Part shown: positions 28,397-38,176 of the stretch, one piece after another
Position numbering within the stretch: the stretch's first letter is position 1
Layout: every line of letters begins with the position of its first letter
Assembly (NCBI GenBank): GCA_016784605.1
Contig: JADHUI010000002.1
Location: 59,850 to 123,849, forward strand
Direction of reading: 5' to 3'
DNA length: 64,000 bases
Source of the DNA: Fidelibacterota bacterium
GTDB lineage: Bacteria; Fidelibacterota; Marinisomatia; Marinisomatales; UBA1611
Notes under the pieces: generated by a model
The model's input: only the letters and a program-made list of their open reading frames with translations
Databases searched by the model: none
What the model was told of the DNA's origin: nothing
Position numbers and translations under genes: made by a program

Positions 28397-31066
28397 ATGA
28401 CTCAAAGAAAAACATTTCAAAACATAATTTTTATACTATTTCTCACATCTATGATGCTGGCAGGAACCGGAAAAGTAGCTGGTGTAGTTACGAGTAAAGA
28501 TACTGGCGAACCGTTACCTGGTGTAAACGTCTTTATTACTGAAACTGGCTTAGGAAGTGCCACAGATATGAATGGTGATTTTACCATTTTAAATATTCCA
28601 CCTGGTTTATATACATTACAAATTTCTTATATTGGATATGCTACACATAAAATTCAAGGTATTCGTGTTAGCACAGATCAAACTACAAGACAAAATATCG
28701 CTTTAACTCAGGAAGTCATTGAAGGGGAAGAGGTGGTTGTGTTAGCTGAACGTTCCATGGTTCAAAAAGATTTAACAGCATCTCAAACGGTAAGAACAGC
28801 GGATGAAATTAAAGATTTACCTGTAGAATCATTTCTTGGAGTCCTTGCGACACAAGCAGGTGTAAACCAAGGTGCGGGAGGCGAACTTCATATTCGGGGT
28901 GGGCGATCCAATGAAATTGGTTATTATATTGATGGTGTTTCAGTTTCGAATCCATTTTTCACAAATTCGCTTGCAATTAATGTATCAAACCAGGCACTGG
29001 AAGAAATGAAAGTGGTGAGTGGTGCTTTTAATGCGGAATATGGGAATGCCATGAGTGGGATTGTAAATATTCAAATTAAAGAAGGTGGCCCAAAGTACGA
29101 AGGAAGTATCTCATATTATTCTGGTGATTATATGTCAAATGATACGGATATATATACCAATATTGATGATATCAATTTATCAGCAAATCGAGTCATGGAA
29201 GGAACTTTATCTGGTCCAGTTCCAGGATTAGGTAAAAAGTTAACATTTAATATCAGTGGGAAATCATCTAACAACGAAGGCTATTTGTTTGGTGTAAGAG
29301 AACATTTACCGGATGATTTTGCTTATTTCCCATCATCTGGAAATTGGTATGTTGAAATGAGTGGTGATAGTAGTTATGTGCCAATGAATCCAAGGTCTAA
29401 TTTTAATGGTCTTGCAAAACTTACATTAAGGATAAACCCACGATTAAAAATTTCTACCCAAGCTCTCATTTCACAAGGCGAATGGAAATCGTATGTCCAT
29501 TCATATAAATACAATCCAGACGGTACATATAATTATAAAAATCAAAATCAAAATTATTCTATTAAAATAAACCACGCTTTGAATGAGAGTAGTTTCTACG
29601 AAGCAAATTATTTCCAAAGTACAACTGATTATAAACAATATACGTTCGAAGATCCATCAGATGCTGGATATGTTTCAACTGACTGGATTGATACAGAGCC
29701 AAGTTCTGCTACATTTGTTTTTGGTGGAACTCAAATGGGACACAGTTATCGGGAATCTATTTCTCAAGGCGGAAAAATTGATTTTACGAGTCAAATTACT
29801 TCTCATCACGAAGTAAAGATGGGAGCGAGTGCTCGAATCGATAACTTAACAGAACGGAATTATACCGTTTTGTATGATGATGATTATGATGAGCCCACTG
29901 TTTTAGAAGAGAATAAAACACCTTACCATAATTTTTACAATAGCGAAGCAATCATTGTGTCTGGATACATACAAGATAAAATTGAATATGATAATGTTAT
30001 TGTAAACGCTGGGATTCGTTATGATCAGTTTGATCCAAAAACCGATTACTTGACAGATTTATTGGACCCAGAAGGGGAACGGGAAATAGCGGGTGAGAAA
30101 AATATGGTTTCTCCTAGACTTGGAATAGCATTCCCTATTACGGATGAAGGAATACTCCATTTTTCTTACGGACATTTTTATCAAATGCCCACATTAAAGC
30201 GCCTTTATAAAACAAGCATTTTTGGAGCGGGATTGTCCCCAAGTGTTGGATTTGGAAATTTAAAACCAGAAAAAACAGTTTTATATGAATTTGGACTCCA
30301 ACAAGAACTTAACCGATTCTTAGCCATCGATATGAGTATCTTTTATAAAGATATTCGCGATTTATTGGCTCTTCAATCCATTCATTATGAATCGCCCAAA
30401 TATGGGCCATCGGATTATAGCATTTACCAAAATAAAGATTATGGATCTGTCAAAGGAATTACAACCAGCCTTACAAAAAGATATGATCGTGCAACAAAAA
30501 TTGCGGCATGGATTGATTATTCTTTCCAAGTAGCAGAAGGAAATAGTTTACAATCTGGGTCCTTCTTTTTTAATGCTTTAACTGGCGAAGAGGAAGAAAA
30601 GAAAATTGTGCCCTTGTCATGGGATCAACGTCATATATTAAATGGAACTGTGATGTTTGGCATTCCTGGGAATTGGACGATGAGTCTTATTGGTAAAATA
30701 AGTAGTGGATGGCCTTATACGCCAGATATTGTGAATGCCAATTATGTACCTGATCCAAATAGTGATAAAAAACCATGGTTGAAAAATTTGAATATGCGTT
30801 TTCAAAAATCCATCAGTCTTGGTGGCTTAAATTATGGGTTATTTGTAAAAGTGTTCAATTTATTTGATACTCGGAATGAACGTTATGTGTTTGATGATAC
30901 AGGTAGAGCTGGATACACATATGGTAATCGTTCCAGCCAAGAGTCTGAAGAATTAAAGAGACATTATGGTGAAGAAGGAATTCACACTTGGTCAGAATAT
31001 ATGACACGCCCTCAATATTATACATCGCCTCGTTCTGTAACGGCTGGCTTTACTTTGGAATTTTAA
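28397..31066 (+). CDS. TonB-dependent outer-membrane receptor with CarboxypepD_reg domain
   Basis: About 889 residues from ATG 28397, preceded by GGAG at good spacing (an earlier TTG at 28343 would start inside the terminator hairpin). It has a signal peptide, then a carboxypeptidase-regulatory-like domain (GKVAGVVTSKDTGEPLPGVN, about residues 25-105), a plug domain with GGELHIRGGRSNEIGYYIDG (about 150-245), and a beta-barrel to the end (YYTSPRSVTAGFTLEF). This is the Bacteroidota-type OMP architecture. The gene is followed closely by a very large secreted protein and a PorV-like porin; no SusD-like gene is present. The substrate is unknown. Confidence 0.88.
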   Translation: MTQRKTFQNIIFILFLTSMMLAGTGKVAGVVTSKDTGEPLPGVNVFITETGLGSATDMNGDFTILNIPPGLYTLQISYIGYATHKIQGIRVSTDQTTRQNIALTQEVIEGEEVVVLAERSMVQKDLTASQTVRTADEIKDLPVESFLGVLATQAGVNQGAGGELHIRGGRSNEIGYYIDGVSVSNPFFTNSLAINVSNQALEEMKVVSGAFNAEYGNAMSGIVNIQIKEGGPKYEGSISYYSGDYMSNDTDIYTNIDDINLSANRVMEGTLSGPVPGLGKKLTFNISGKSSNNEGYLFGVREHLPDDFAYFPSSGNWYVEMSGDSSYVPMNPRSNFNGLAKLTLRINPRLKISTQALISQGEWKSYVHSYKYNPDGTYNYKNQNQNYSIKINHALNESSFYEANYFQSTTDYKQYTFEDPSDAGYVSTDWIDTEPSSATFVFGGTQMGHSYRESISQGGKIDFTSQITSHHEVKMGASARIDNLTERNYTVLYDDDYDEPTVLEENKTPYHNFYNSEAIIVSGYIQDKIEYDNVIVNAGIRYDQFDPKTDYLTDLLDPEGEREIAGEKNMVSPRLGIAFPITDEGILHFSYGHFYQMPTLKRLYKTSIFGAGLSPSVGFGNLKPEKTVLYEFGLQQELNRFLAIDMSIFYKDIRDLLALQSIHYESPKYGPSDYSIYQNKDYGSVKGITTSLTKRYDRATKIAAWIDYSFQVAEGNSLQSGSFFFNALTGEEEEKKIVPLSWDQRHILNGTVMFGIPGNWTMSLIGKISSGWPYTPDIVNANYVPDPNSDKKPWLKNLNMRFQKSISLGGLNYGLFVKVFNLFDTRNERYVFDDTGRAGYTYGNRSSQESEELKRHYGEEGIHTWSEYMTRPQYYTSPRSVTAGFTLEF

Positions 31067-31085
31067 TCTTATGGAATTTTCAAAA

Positions 31086-34000
31086 ATGAACTTTCAAAAA
31101 AAATCAATAATACAAAGAATTCTTATCCCAATTACTTTCCTGTTGGTATCAATCGCATATGGTCAATTTTGGAAATGGAACCAAGCGCCTGTTCCGTGGG
31201 AAGATGGCAATCCAAGAGAAGTTTGGTCTGAAAATGATTATCAAAATTATTATGATAGTTGGACAAAAGCCTATTTAGGACGAATGGCTGACGAAACAGA
31301 TCCGCAAATCTTAAGACGTCAAAAAGCCATTATGAACGGAAACAAGATTACGGCCGAAATTTGGAATTTTGGATCTATATCTAGCCCTGGCAACCACACG
31401 ACAGATATTACATGGGAAGGGCTTGGTTATGGTTATGAATTTGGTCCCTTCATTGCAGCAGAAGTAGAATTGGATTCTGCAAGTCATGCGGATGCCTATT
31501 ATACAGTCGAAGAGGGTGATACCACGTGGTATGCACGAATGATCAGTGATGGTTTAACATCTCTCGGTGGGGAAAAATCACCTGACGGGACAGAATTTTA
31601 TGGATGGGATCCATTAGCTTTTAATGATGATTTTACCGTTCCATATGCAGATCCCGAAAGTGATAAATTGCCTACATCAAACGATCTTGATAGAGATGGA
31701 GATGGGAAACCAGATAGTTGGCCTGAAGGTTGGTATAATAGTAATCTGAAAGATTATGTTTGGCCGGGAGCTTTACAGCAAGGAGCTTCGAATTCTGACT
31801 TAGAAGTTTTTTATGTTATGGATGACCGGACCAATAAAGAATTCGAATATTATCCCTTTGTAAACGGGACAGACTATACAGATGATGGCTTAACACTAAT
31901 GGCCGATGATTCATCAAGGCGTGGATTAGGGATTGAAATCGAATCTCGGTATTATCAATGGGCAAACCCTCTCGCTGAAGATATTATCTTTTTGATTTAT
32001 AAAGTGACGAATAAAAGTAAAAAAGATTTGAATAATGTTACTTTTGGTATGTGGGGTGATCCTCATATTGGTGGTTGGAGTAATTGGCATGATGATTTAT
32101 CCTTCTTCGATCGCGATATTAATATGGTTTATTGTTGGGATGAAGATGGCATGAGTGATGTTTCAGGTCGTAGTCCCGGATATTTTGGATATAAATTTTT
32201 AGAAAGCCCTGGTCAACCTTTGGATGGAATTGATAATGATAATGATGGCATGGTTGATGAAAGTCAAGATAACGGAATTGATGATGATGGCGATTGGGAT
32301 CCAGATAAACATGATGTAGGCGTTGATGGATTAGCTAATACCGGTGATGAAGGTGAAAATGATGGAATGCCGACAGCAGGTGATCCTTTTGATCCCAGGT
32401 TACCCGGTGAACCCAATTTTGAATGGACGGATTTAGATGAATCAGATATGATTGGATTAACTGGTTTTGCATCTCCACCTTTCACAAGTCAAAATCGCAT
32501 TTCAAATGATCACTACATTTGGGAAAACCATTTACAACCTGGCGTTTTTGATTCAGCCAATGCGACTGCTGCGGGAGATTATATTTTTATTTATAGTGCC
32601 GGGCCTATGTCTCTACCTGCGGGGGAAGCAAGACGATTTTCGATTGCACTTATTGTTGGACAAGATTTTGAAGATTTAACATTAAATGCATTAACGTCTC
32701 AGGATATTTATGAGAAAAACTATCAATTTGCAAAGCCTCCTTCAAAACCAACGGTTGTGGCTGTTCCAGGAGATGAAAAAGTAACTTTATATTGGGACAA
32801 TAAAGCGGAAGAATCCGTTGATCCTATCAGTTTAGAAAAAGATTTTGAAGGGTATGTGATTTATAGAAGTACAGATCCATCTTTTCTTGATCAGCAAACA
32901 ATTACCGATGCCTATGGCTCTAAATTTTTATTCGAACCTCATCGAATGGCAACAGGCGCACCTGCACGATTTGATTTAATCAATGATTATAGTGGATTAA
33001 GTGAAATACCATTCACGGGACGCGGAGTGTCTTATAATCTTGGTAATAATACAGGCATTGTCCACTCCTTTGTGGATTCAAATAAAGTTGTAAATGGGCA
33101 AACCTACTATTATGCGGTGGTTTCTTATGATCATGGAGATGACAGTCTAATGATTGCCCCATCTGAATGCCCTAAAACAATCACATTAAATCCTGAAACA
33201 AATGAAGTAATGACTGATTTGAATACACTGCAAATTGTACCCAGATCGCCAAGCGCTGGATATGACCCAGGTCACATCTCCGATGCTTGGATTCAGCACA
33301 CTGCTGGAACAGCTACCGGTAATATTGATATAGAAATTCTAGATCCAAGAATGATAGAAGATGGAAATGAGTTTAGAATATATTTTGATAAATCTCCCAC
33401 ACGTGTATCAATTGAAGATTTAAAAACCATAGTAGATGATCTCATTATTGATAAAGGTCGCTTTGTTGGGCTAGCGAATGAAAATATCGTTGATTCTACT
33501 TTTCAACTTTCAAGCTCAGATGGAAATACAGTGTATCAATTGGATTTGGATTATGAGTTAGATGCGATTGCTGGACGTATTATGGCGATTGATTCAACTT
33601 TTACCTATGATACAACCTATAATGAAGATTCAACAGAATTTACTCTTGATTCAACTGTTTATTTCGGCCAATTAGAAGATGAAGGTGTCTATAAAGTATC
33701 TTATCGTTATTTACCTGTTTCGGAGAGCCAATATTTTTCTATGGAAGAAACAAACCCTGTCTTCGATGGGATGAAAATATATTTGCAAGATGAACCCCTT
33801 GAATTGGATACAACTCGAATGGGTTGGTCCGCTGGAAGTCCAAATACATTATCATACGAAGTAAAACCATTTAACAATATTCAATCTAAAAAATATGCTG
33901 CTGACTATGAAGTTAGATGGTCTAATGATATAGCTGATTCCAGTGTTAAGTCCGGAGATCAACATATAAAATGTAACTTTCAAGTGTGGGAAGTAACTGA

Positions 34001-34598
34001 AGGAATGGTGCCCGAACAGAGAGCAGTCATTCTATTAGAATTAAGTGCCACAAGGGATAGTCTATGGACACCGGGTGAACGCATCATTATTCTTCAAGAT
34101 TCATCCAATCAATCCGCATCTTGGGAATTTAATTTTTTCTATCCATCTTCAGGTGATACGACAATGCCGATCGGAGGTGATATATTTTACATTAGCACGA
34201 CTCGACCATTTTCATCAGAAGATGAATACACATTTACAACAGTTGCTTCAGCTATTAATTCAGCAAGCGCAACATCCTCTTTGGAAAATATTGCTGCCGT
34301 ACCAAATCCATATGTTGTAACAAACGTTTTAGAGCCCTTAGATCATCAAAATCCACGTGATCGGGGACCGAGAAGAATGTATTTCAATCACTTACCTATG
34401 GAATGCACAATTCGTGTTTATACCATAACGGGTGAATTAGTGAAAACATTAAATCACAACTCATCTATGGATGATGGGAAAATGTATTGGGATTTAACAA
34501 CAGAAGATAATTTCCCCATTGCCTTTGGCGTTTATATCTATCATGTAGATGCAGGAGATATTGGTGAAAAAGTGGGCCGTTTTGCGGTGATTAAGTAG
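31086..34598 (+). CDS. Very large secreted protein with Fn3-like and FlgD-like C-terminal domains
   Basis: About 1170 residues from ATG 31086 (MNFQKKSIIQRILIP, signal peptide ending near YGQ); an in-frame ATG at 31071 is less likely. Family not recognised. Visible pieces are an Asp-rich calcium-loop stretch near residue 380-420 (DGIDNDNDGMVDE, GIDDDGDWDPD), an Fn3-like domain near 570-680 (GDEKVTLYWDN, YVIYRSTD) and a C-terminal FlgD-like beta-sandwich (CTIRVYTITGELVKTL, GVYIYHVDAGDIGEK). It lies 19 bp after the TonB receptor gene and 14 bp before the PorV-like gene, so it may be the surface partner of that receptor. This type of gene recurs next to such receptors in related genomes as far as I recall. 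Confidence 0.75.
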   Translation: MNFQKKSIIQRILIPITFLLVSIAYGQFWKWNQAPVPWEDGNPREVWSENDYQNYYDSWTKAYLGRMADETDPQILRRQKAIMNGNKITAEIWNFGSISSPGNHTTDITWEGLGYGYEFGPFIAAEVELDSASHADAYYTVEEGDTTWYARMISDGLTSLGGEKSPDGTEFYGWDPLAFNDDFTVPYADPESDKLPTSNDLDRDGDGKPDSWPEGWYNSNLKDYVWPGALQQGASNSDLEVFYVMDDRTNKEFEYYPFVNGTDYTDDGLTLMADDSSRRGLGIEIESRYYQWANPLAEDIIFLIYKVTNKSKKDLNNVTFGMWGDPHIGGWSNWHDDLSFFDRDINMVYCWDEDGMSDVSGRSPGYFGYKFLESPGQPLDGIDNDNDGMVDESQDNGIDDDGDWDPDKHDVGVDGLANTGDEGENDGMPTAGDPFDPRLPGEPNFEWTDLDESDMIGLTGFASPPFTSQNRISNDHYIWENHLQPGVFDSANATAAGDYIFIYSAGPMSLPAGEARRFSIALIVGQDFEDLTLNALTSQDIYEKNYQFAKPPSKPTVVAVPGDEKVTLYWDNKAEESVDPISLEKDFEGYVIYRSTDPSFLDQQTITDAYGSKFLFEPHRMATGAPARFDLINDYSGLSEIPFTGRGVSYNLGNNTGIVHSFVDSNKVVNGQTYYYAVVSYDHGDDSLMIAPSECPKTITLNPETNEVMTDLNTLQIVPRSPSAGYDPGHISDAWIQHTAGTATGNIDIEILDPRMIEDGNEFRIYFDKSPTRVSIEDLKTIVDDLIIDKGRFVGLANENIVDSTFQLSSSDGNTVYQLDLDYELDAIAGRIMAIDSTFTYDTTYNEDSTEFTLDSTVYFGQLEDEGVYKVSYRYLPVSESQYFSMEETNPVFDGMKIYLQDEPLELDTTRMGWSAGSPNTLSYEVKPFNNIQSKKYAADYEVRWSNDIADSSVKSGDQHIKCNFQVWEVTEGMVPEQRAVILLELSATRDSLWTPGERIIILQDSSNQSASWEFNFFYPSSGDTTMPIGGDIFYISTTRPFSSEDEYTFTTVASAINSASATSSLENIAAVPNPYVVTNVLEPLDHQNPRDRGPRRMYFNHLPMECTIRVYTITGELVKTLNHNSSMDDGKMYWDLTTEDNFPIAFGVYIYHVDAGDIGEKVGRFAVIK

Positions 34599-34612
34599 CG
34601 GAATAAAAAATT

Positions 34613-35650
34613 ATGATACAAAATACAATGAAATCAATTTTAGCATTTATTCTTTTAACAACTTTTGGGTTTAGCCAAATAGAAAATGAGCAAACCATTA
34701 CAAAACGGGGTACAACATCTGCGCAATTTTTAAAAATTGGCGTTGATGCACGTGGTTCTGCTATGGGAGGCGCCTTCACAGCTATGACAGGTGATATTAG
34801 TCAAAGTTTTTGGAACCCAGCCGGATTAGCTCATTTAGAAGGTATTCAAACCATGTTTGTAAATAGTCCTTGGTTGGTAGAAACAAATTTTAATTTTATG
34901 GCATTTGCATTTAATATTCCCGGTGTGGGTGTTTTGGGTGCCAGTGTGACAAGTTTGATGGTTCCTGAAGATATTGTTCGTACAGTCGATCAACCTGAAG
35001 GAACAGGTGAGTTTTTTGAAGCGGGAGATTTAGCTGTCACATTTTCTTACGCGAAACAATTATCTGATCGCTTCAGTATTGGCGGAAATGTTAAATTTAT
35101 TCAACAAAAAATTTGGCATGCAAATGCACAAGCAATAGCGGCTGATTTAGGGGCCGTATTTATTTCTCCTTTTAAGGGAATTCGAGTGGGAGCGAGTATT
35201 TCCAATTTTGGCAATGATATGACATTGGATGGGCGTGATCTAAGAATCAGTGTGGATCCGGACCAACAAAATGAGGGCAATGTTGAATTTATTAATGCTT
35301 TGTATGAAACCGATGGTTTCCCTTTACCTTTACTTTTTAGGGTTGGTATTGCAGGTGAATTATTGAATAAAGGAAAAACACGCTTATCCTTTGGGTTAGA
35401 TGCACTTCATCCAAATGATAACACTGAAAGTATCAATGCCGGTTTAGAATTCGCTTTTGCTGAAACCTTTTTTATCCGTGGTGGCTATTCCACTTTATTT
35501 CGCGATGCGACTGAAGAAGGATTAAATATTGGTGCAGGTATTTTATATCGGTTGGCAGGTACAAATACAAAATTAAAAGTGGATTATTCATATTCAGATT
35601 TCGGAAGATTCGATTTTATTCAACGAGTATCTCTCGGTTTTCGATTTTAA
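34613..35650 (+). CDS. PorV/PorQ-family outer-membrane beta-barrel protein
   Basis: A 345-aa protein with a short signal peptide (MKSILAFILLTTFGFSQ). It has the family opening FLKIGVDARGSAMGGAFTAM and SQSFWNPAGLA, followed by an alternating barrel pattern and a terminal aromatic residue (RVSLGFRF). PorV-like FadL-fold proteins escort T9SS substrates and help the sortase PorU anchor them. Its place next to sorting-domain proteins supports a T9SS role. Other T9SS components (PorK-N, SprA/Sov) are not in the window. Confidence 0.88.
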   Translation: MIQNTMKSILAFILLTTFGFSQIENEQTITKRGTTSAQFLKIGVDARGSAMGGAFTAMTGDISQSFWNPAGLAHLEGIQTMFVNSPWLVETNFNFMAFAFNIPGVGVLGASVTSLMVPEDIVRTVDQPEGTGEFFEAGDLAVTFSYAKQLSDRFSIGGNVKFIQQKIWHANAQAIAADLGAVFISPFKGIRVGASISNFGNDMTLDGRDLRISVDPDQQNEGNVEFINALYETDGFPLPLLFRVGIAGELLNKGKTRLSFGLDALHPNDNTESINAGLEFAFAETFFIRGGYSTLFRDATEEGLNIGAGILYRLAGTNTKLKVDYSYSDFGRFDFIQRVSLGFRF

Positions 35651-35670
35651 TCTGACGATTACAATTTGAA

Positions 35671-36954
35671 TTGAACATATTTATTAAAGTCACTATTCTT
35701 TGGATAATAGTGGCCTCCGCAAATGTATTCTCTCAATTAAGTGACGTTGGGGATTCATTTGGTTCTTATTCCCAACCAACCATAAGGGATAGTCTCAATT
35801 ATTTTATATTTGAAGGCGAATCTCCAATATTTTTTAATTCAATGGAGGGTGGAGCATTAGACTTAAGTGGACAAAGTGTTGAATCTATCTCCTTCTCTAT
35901 TTATAATGATGGTAAAAAAATAGCATCAAAAGATGGTGTGGTGTTTCACAGACAGAATGGAAATCAAACAATTTCAACATTTCTATTTTCTGCAGGCGAA
36001 GGTGAGAAACAATTTAAATATAAAATCATTTCTTTTGATTTGCTTGAAATCGAAGATATTCTTTTATTTAAAAAAGACTCTGAATACATAGATAAATTAA
36101 CGCGTCCAGTGATTCCTCAGAGCGGGAATGTTCCAAAACCTGTAGTAATTTCACGAGAAGAGTGGGGAGCCGATCCACCCGATGGGCAATATAGTAATCA
36201 TCCTTATTATGATAAATTGACGCTACATCATGCTGCTTGTTGTAGTGCAGAAAATATTGAAGAAGGAATAGAACAAGTAAAGTGGATTCAATATTTTCAT
36301 CAAAATGGCCGAGGTTGGATGGATATTGGATATCATTTCTTAGTTGATCGTGCTGGCAATATATATCAAGGACGCCCAGAGACAGTATTAGGTGCTCATG
36401 TGGGTGGTGCGAATACGGGGAATATTGGCGTCTGTTTATTGGGGTGTTACCATCCACCCGAAGATAATTGTTATCAAACAATGACGGAAGAGAGTCGGGA
36501 TGCACTCATAAAATTATATGGATGGATTTCGGATACTTATGGTCAAGATCCAGGTGTTTTGTTGGGCCATAGAGATTATTTTGGAACTACTGCATGCCCG
36601 GGCGATAATGTCTGGAATGAAATAATGATTATGCGATTTGAAATAAATGATTATATCGAATCGACTCAAACGCCATCAATCACTTTTCGAGGATCTCCCT
36701 ATCCAAATCCTTTCTCTGATATTGTTTCTCTACGATTTTATGCTACTGAAAATTCCAATATACAGGTAGATATATTTGACATATTAGGAAGAAATGTATC
36801 ATCTATTTCTGGATATGGGTCCAACGAAGTGATCATTCATTGGGATGGAAAAAATGATGAAGGTCAGATTATGAGTTCAGGCATTTATTTGGCAAAACCC
36901 ATGGGGATTGAAACTAAAAATCCCTTAAAATTGATTTACCTTAGGGATGAATAA
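35671..36954 (+). CDS. Secreted PGRP/amidase_2-like N-acetylmuramoyl-L-alanine amidase with T9SS domain
   Basis: A 427-aa protein with a TTG start and a signal peptide (NIFIKVTILWIIVASANVFS). After an N-terminal beta domain (about 25-150), residues 160-330 form a PGRP/amidase_2 domain: ISREEWGADPPDGQY, the first zinc His in LTLHHAA, HFLVDRAGNIYQGRPE, LGAHVGGANTGNIGV, and the second zinc His plus Cys in LLGHRDYFGTTACPGD. All zinc ligands of an active amidase are present. The C-terminal 85 residues are a sorting domain (PYPNPFSDIV, ending LIYLRDE). It would cut the sugar-peptide bond of peptidoglycan outside the cell. It converges with the NamZ-like gene, overlapping by 14 bp. Confidence 0.88.
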   Translation: MNIFIKVTILWIIVASANVFSQLSDVGDSFGSYSQPTIRDSLNYFIFEGESPIFFNSMEGGALDLSGQSVESISFSIYNDGKKIASKDGVVFHRQNGNQTISTFLFSAGEGEKQFKYKIISFDLLEIEDILLFKKDSEYIDKLTRPVIPQSGNVPKPVVISREEWGADPPDGQYSNHPYYDKLTLHHAACCSAENIEEGIEQVKWIQYFHQNGRGWMDIGYHFLVDRAGNIYQGRPETVLGAHVGGANTGNIGVCLLGCYHPPEDNCYQTMTEESRDALIKLYGWISDTYGQDPGVLLGHRDYFGTTACPGDNVWNEIMIMRFEINDYIESTQTPSITFRGSPYPNPFSDIVSLRFYATENSNIQVDIFDILGRNVSSISGYGSNEVIIHWDGKNDEGQIMSSGIYLAKPMGIETKNPLKLIYLRDE

Positions 36955-38176
36955 GCTTTATTAGACCTTGCCCATTCTTTAACGATTTAAGAAGTAGATC
37001 ACTTCCCCACAGCCGATTTAAATGTTTTTCTTTATAAGACATATTTTCTGGATATAATTGATTCAATACATTTAAAACATGAACACCTACTAATACACTT
37101 TTATAATTATTTCGATTGATAACTTGTATTTCAATTCCATGGCAAAGTTGGTCTTGAAATTTGGGATTCCAGGCCATGCCTTCAATGGTTTTTGGTGTGA
37201 ATGAATGCGGAATAAATACAACTCCTGGTAAATTTAAACTATTCAAATTTTGGGATACTTTTGTGCCATCCATCCATGGAGCACCAAACCATTTAAATGG
37301 ATGTTGCGTTCCTCGCCCCTCACTCACATTCGTTCCTTCTAACAAACACATACCAGGATAAATGATAGCTGTTTCTAGATCGGGAATATTTGGAGAGGGT
37401 TTTACCCAAGGCAAATCAGTTTCATCAAACCATATTGAGTTATTATAACCAATCATGTCAATTACACGTAATTTAGGAATATGTGTAATCCAATTTTCCG
37501 CAATAATCTTTTTCCCTAGCGATCCAACCGTGCCGCCATACTGGATTGGAATAGGGTAATAGCCAACGAATGTTCGATAATTCATGTCCAAGGTTGGTCC
37601 TTCAATCCGATCGCCACGAATTGGGTTAGGGCGATCTAAAATCCAAACTGGAATATTTAATTCTCCAGCAGATTCCATGACCAGTCCTAGAGTTGTTATA
37701 TAAGTGTAAAATCGAGCACCAATATCTTGAATGTCGTAAAGAATTAGATCAACACCTTTCAACATCATTTCATTCGGTTTACGGTTTTTTCCATAAAGGC
37801 TAATGACGGTTGGAAGTTGAATCTCTTTACCTTCATAATTTACTTTTTCACCGGCAGCTGCTTCACCAAATAATCCATGTTCTGGAGAGAAGATTACTTT
37901 AAGGTTCACACTATCCAATGCCATAATTCGTTTATAATTGGGAACGCCCATTTTATCAATCCCGGTATGATTTGTAACGAGAGCAATTGATTTACCAATA
38001 AGAGAATTAGGATATTTTTCTAATAATACATCTAAACCGGTTTCTACATGAATAATACTTGTTGGGACAGTCTGTTGCTTTTTATAATAATTGGCCTGTT
38101 CTTGGTGAATCGAAGGAGATATGCTTTGGCATGATAAAAAAGAAACGACTAGGATGGATAAAGAAATAGATTTCAT
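36941..38176 (-). CDS. NamZ-like exo-beta-N-acetylmuramidase (DUF1343/GH171), lipoprotein
   Basis: About 411 residues from ATG 38176, chosen because it overlaps the kdtA stop in an ATGA and begins a lipoprotein signal (MKSISLSILVVSFLSC). DUF1343 hallmarks are VTNHTGID, FSPEHGLFG, LILYDIQDIGARFYTYI, PVWILDRPNPI and EGRGTQHPF. NamZ from Bacillus and Tannerella-type relatives releases MurNAc from non-reducing ends of peptidoglycan, so this complements the NagZ-like enzyme at 3688. The segment IHQEQANYYK right after the lipid-anchored Cys resembles a segment in the GH18 protein at 45081. It is last in an 11-gene leftward run. Confidence 0.88.
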   Translation of the reverse strand: MKSISLSILVVSFLSCQSISPSIHQEQANYYKKQQTVPTSIIHVETGLDVLLEKYPNSLIGKSIALVTNHTGIDKMGVPNYKRIMALDSVNLKVIFSPEHGLFGEAAAGEKVNYEGKEIQLPTVISLYGKNRKPNEMMLKGVDLILYDIQDIGARFYTYITTLGLVMESAGELNIPVWILDRPNPIRGDRIEGPTLDMNYRTFVGYYPIPIQYGGTVGSLGKKIIAENWITHIPKLRVIDMIGYNNSIWFDETDLPWVKPSPNIPDLETAIIYPGMCLLEGTNVSEGRGTQHPFKWFGAPWMDGTKVSQNLNSLNLPGVVFIPHSFTPKTIEGMAWNPKFQDQLCHGIEIQVINRNNYKSVLVGVHVLNVLNQLYPENMSYKEKHLNRLWGSDLLLKSLKNGQGLIKLIHP

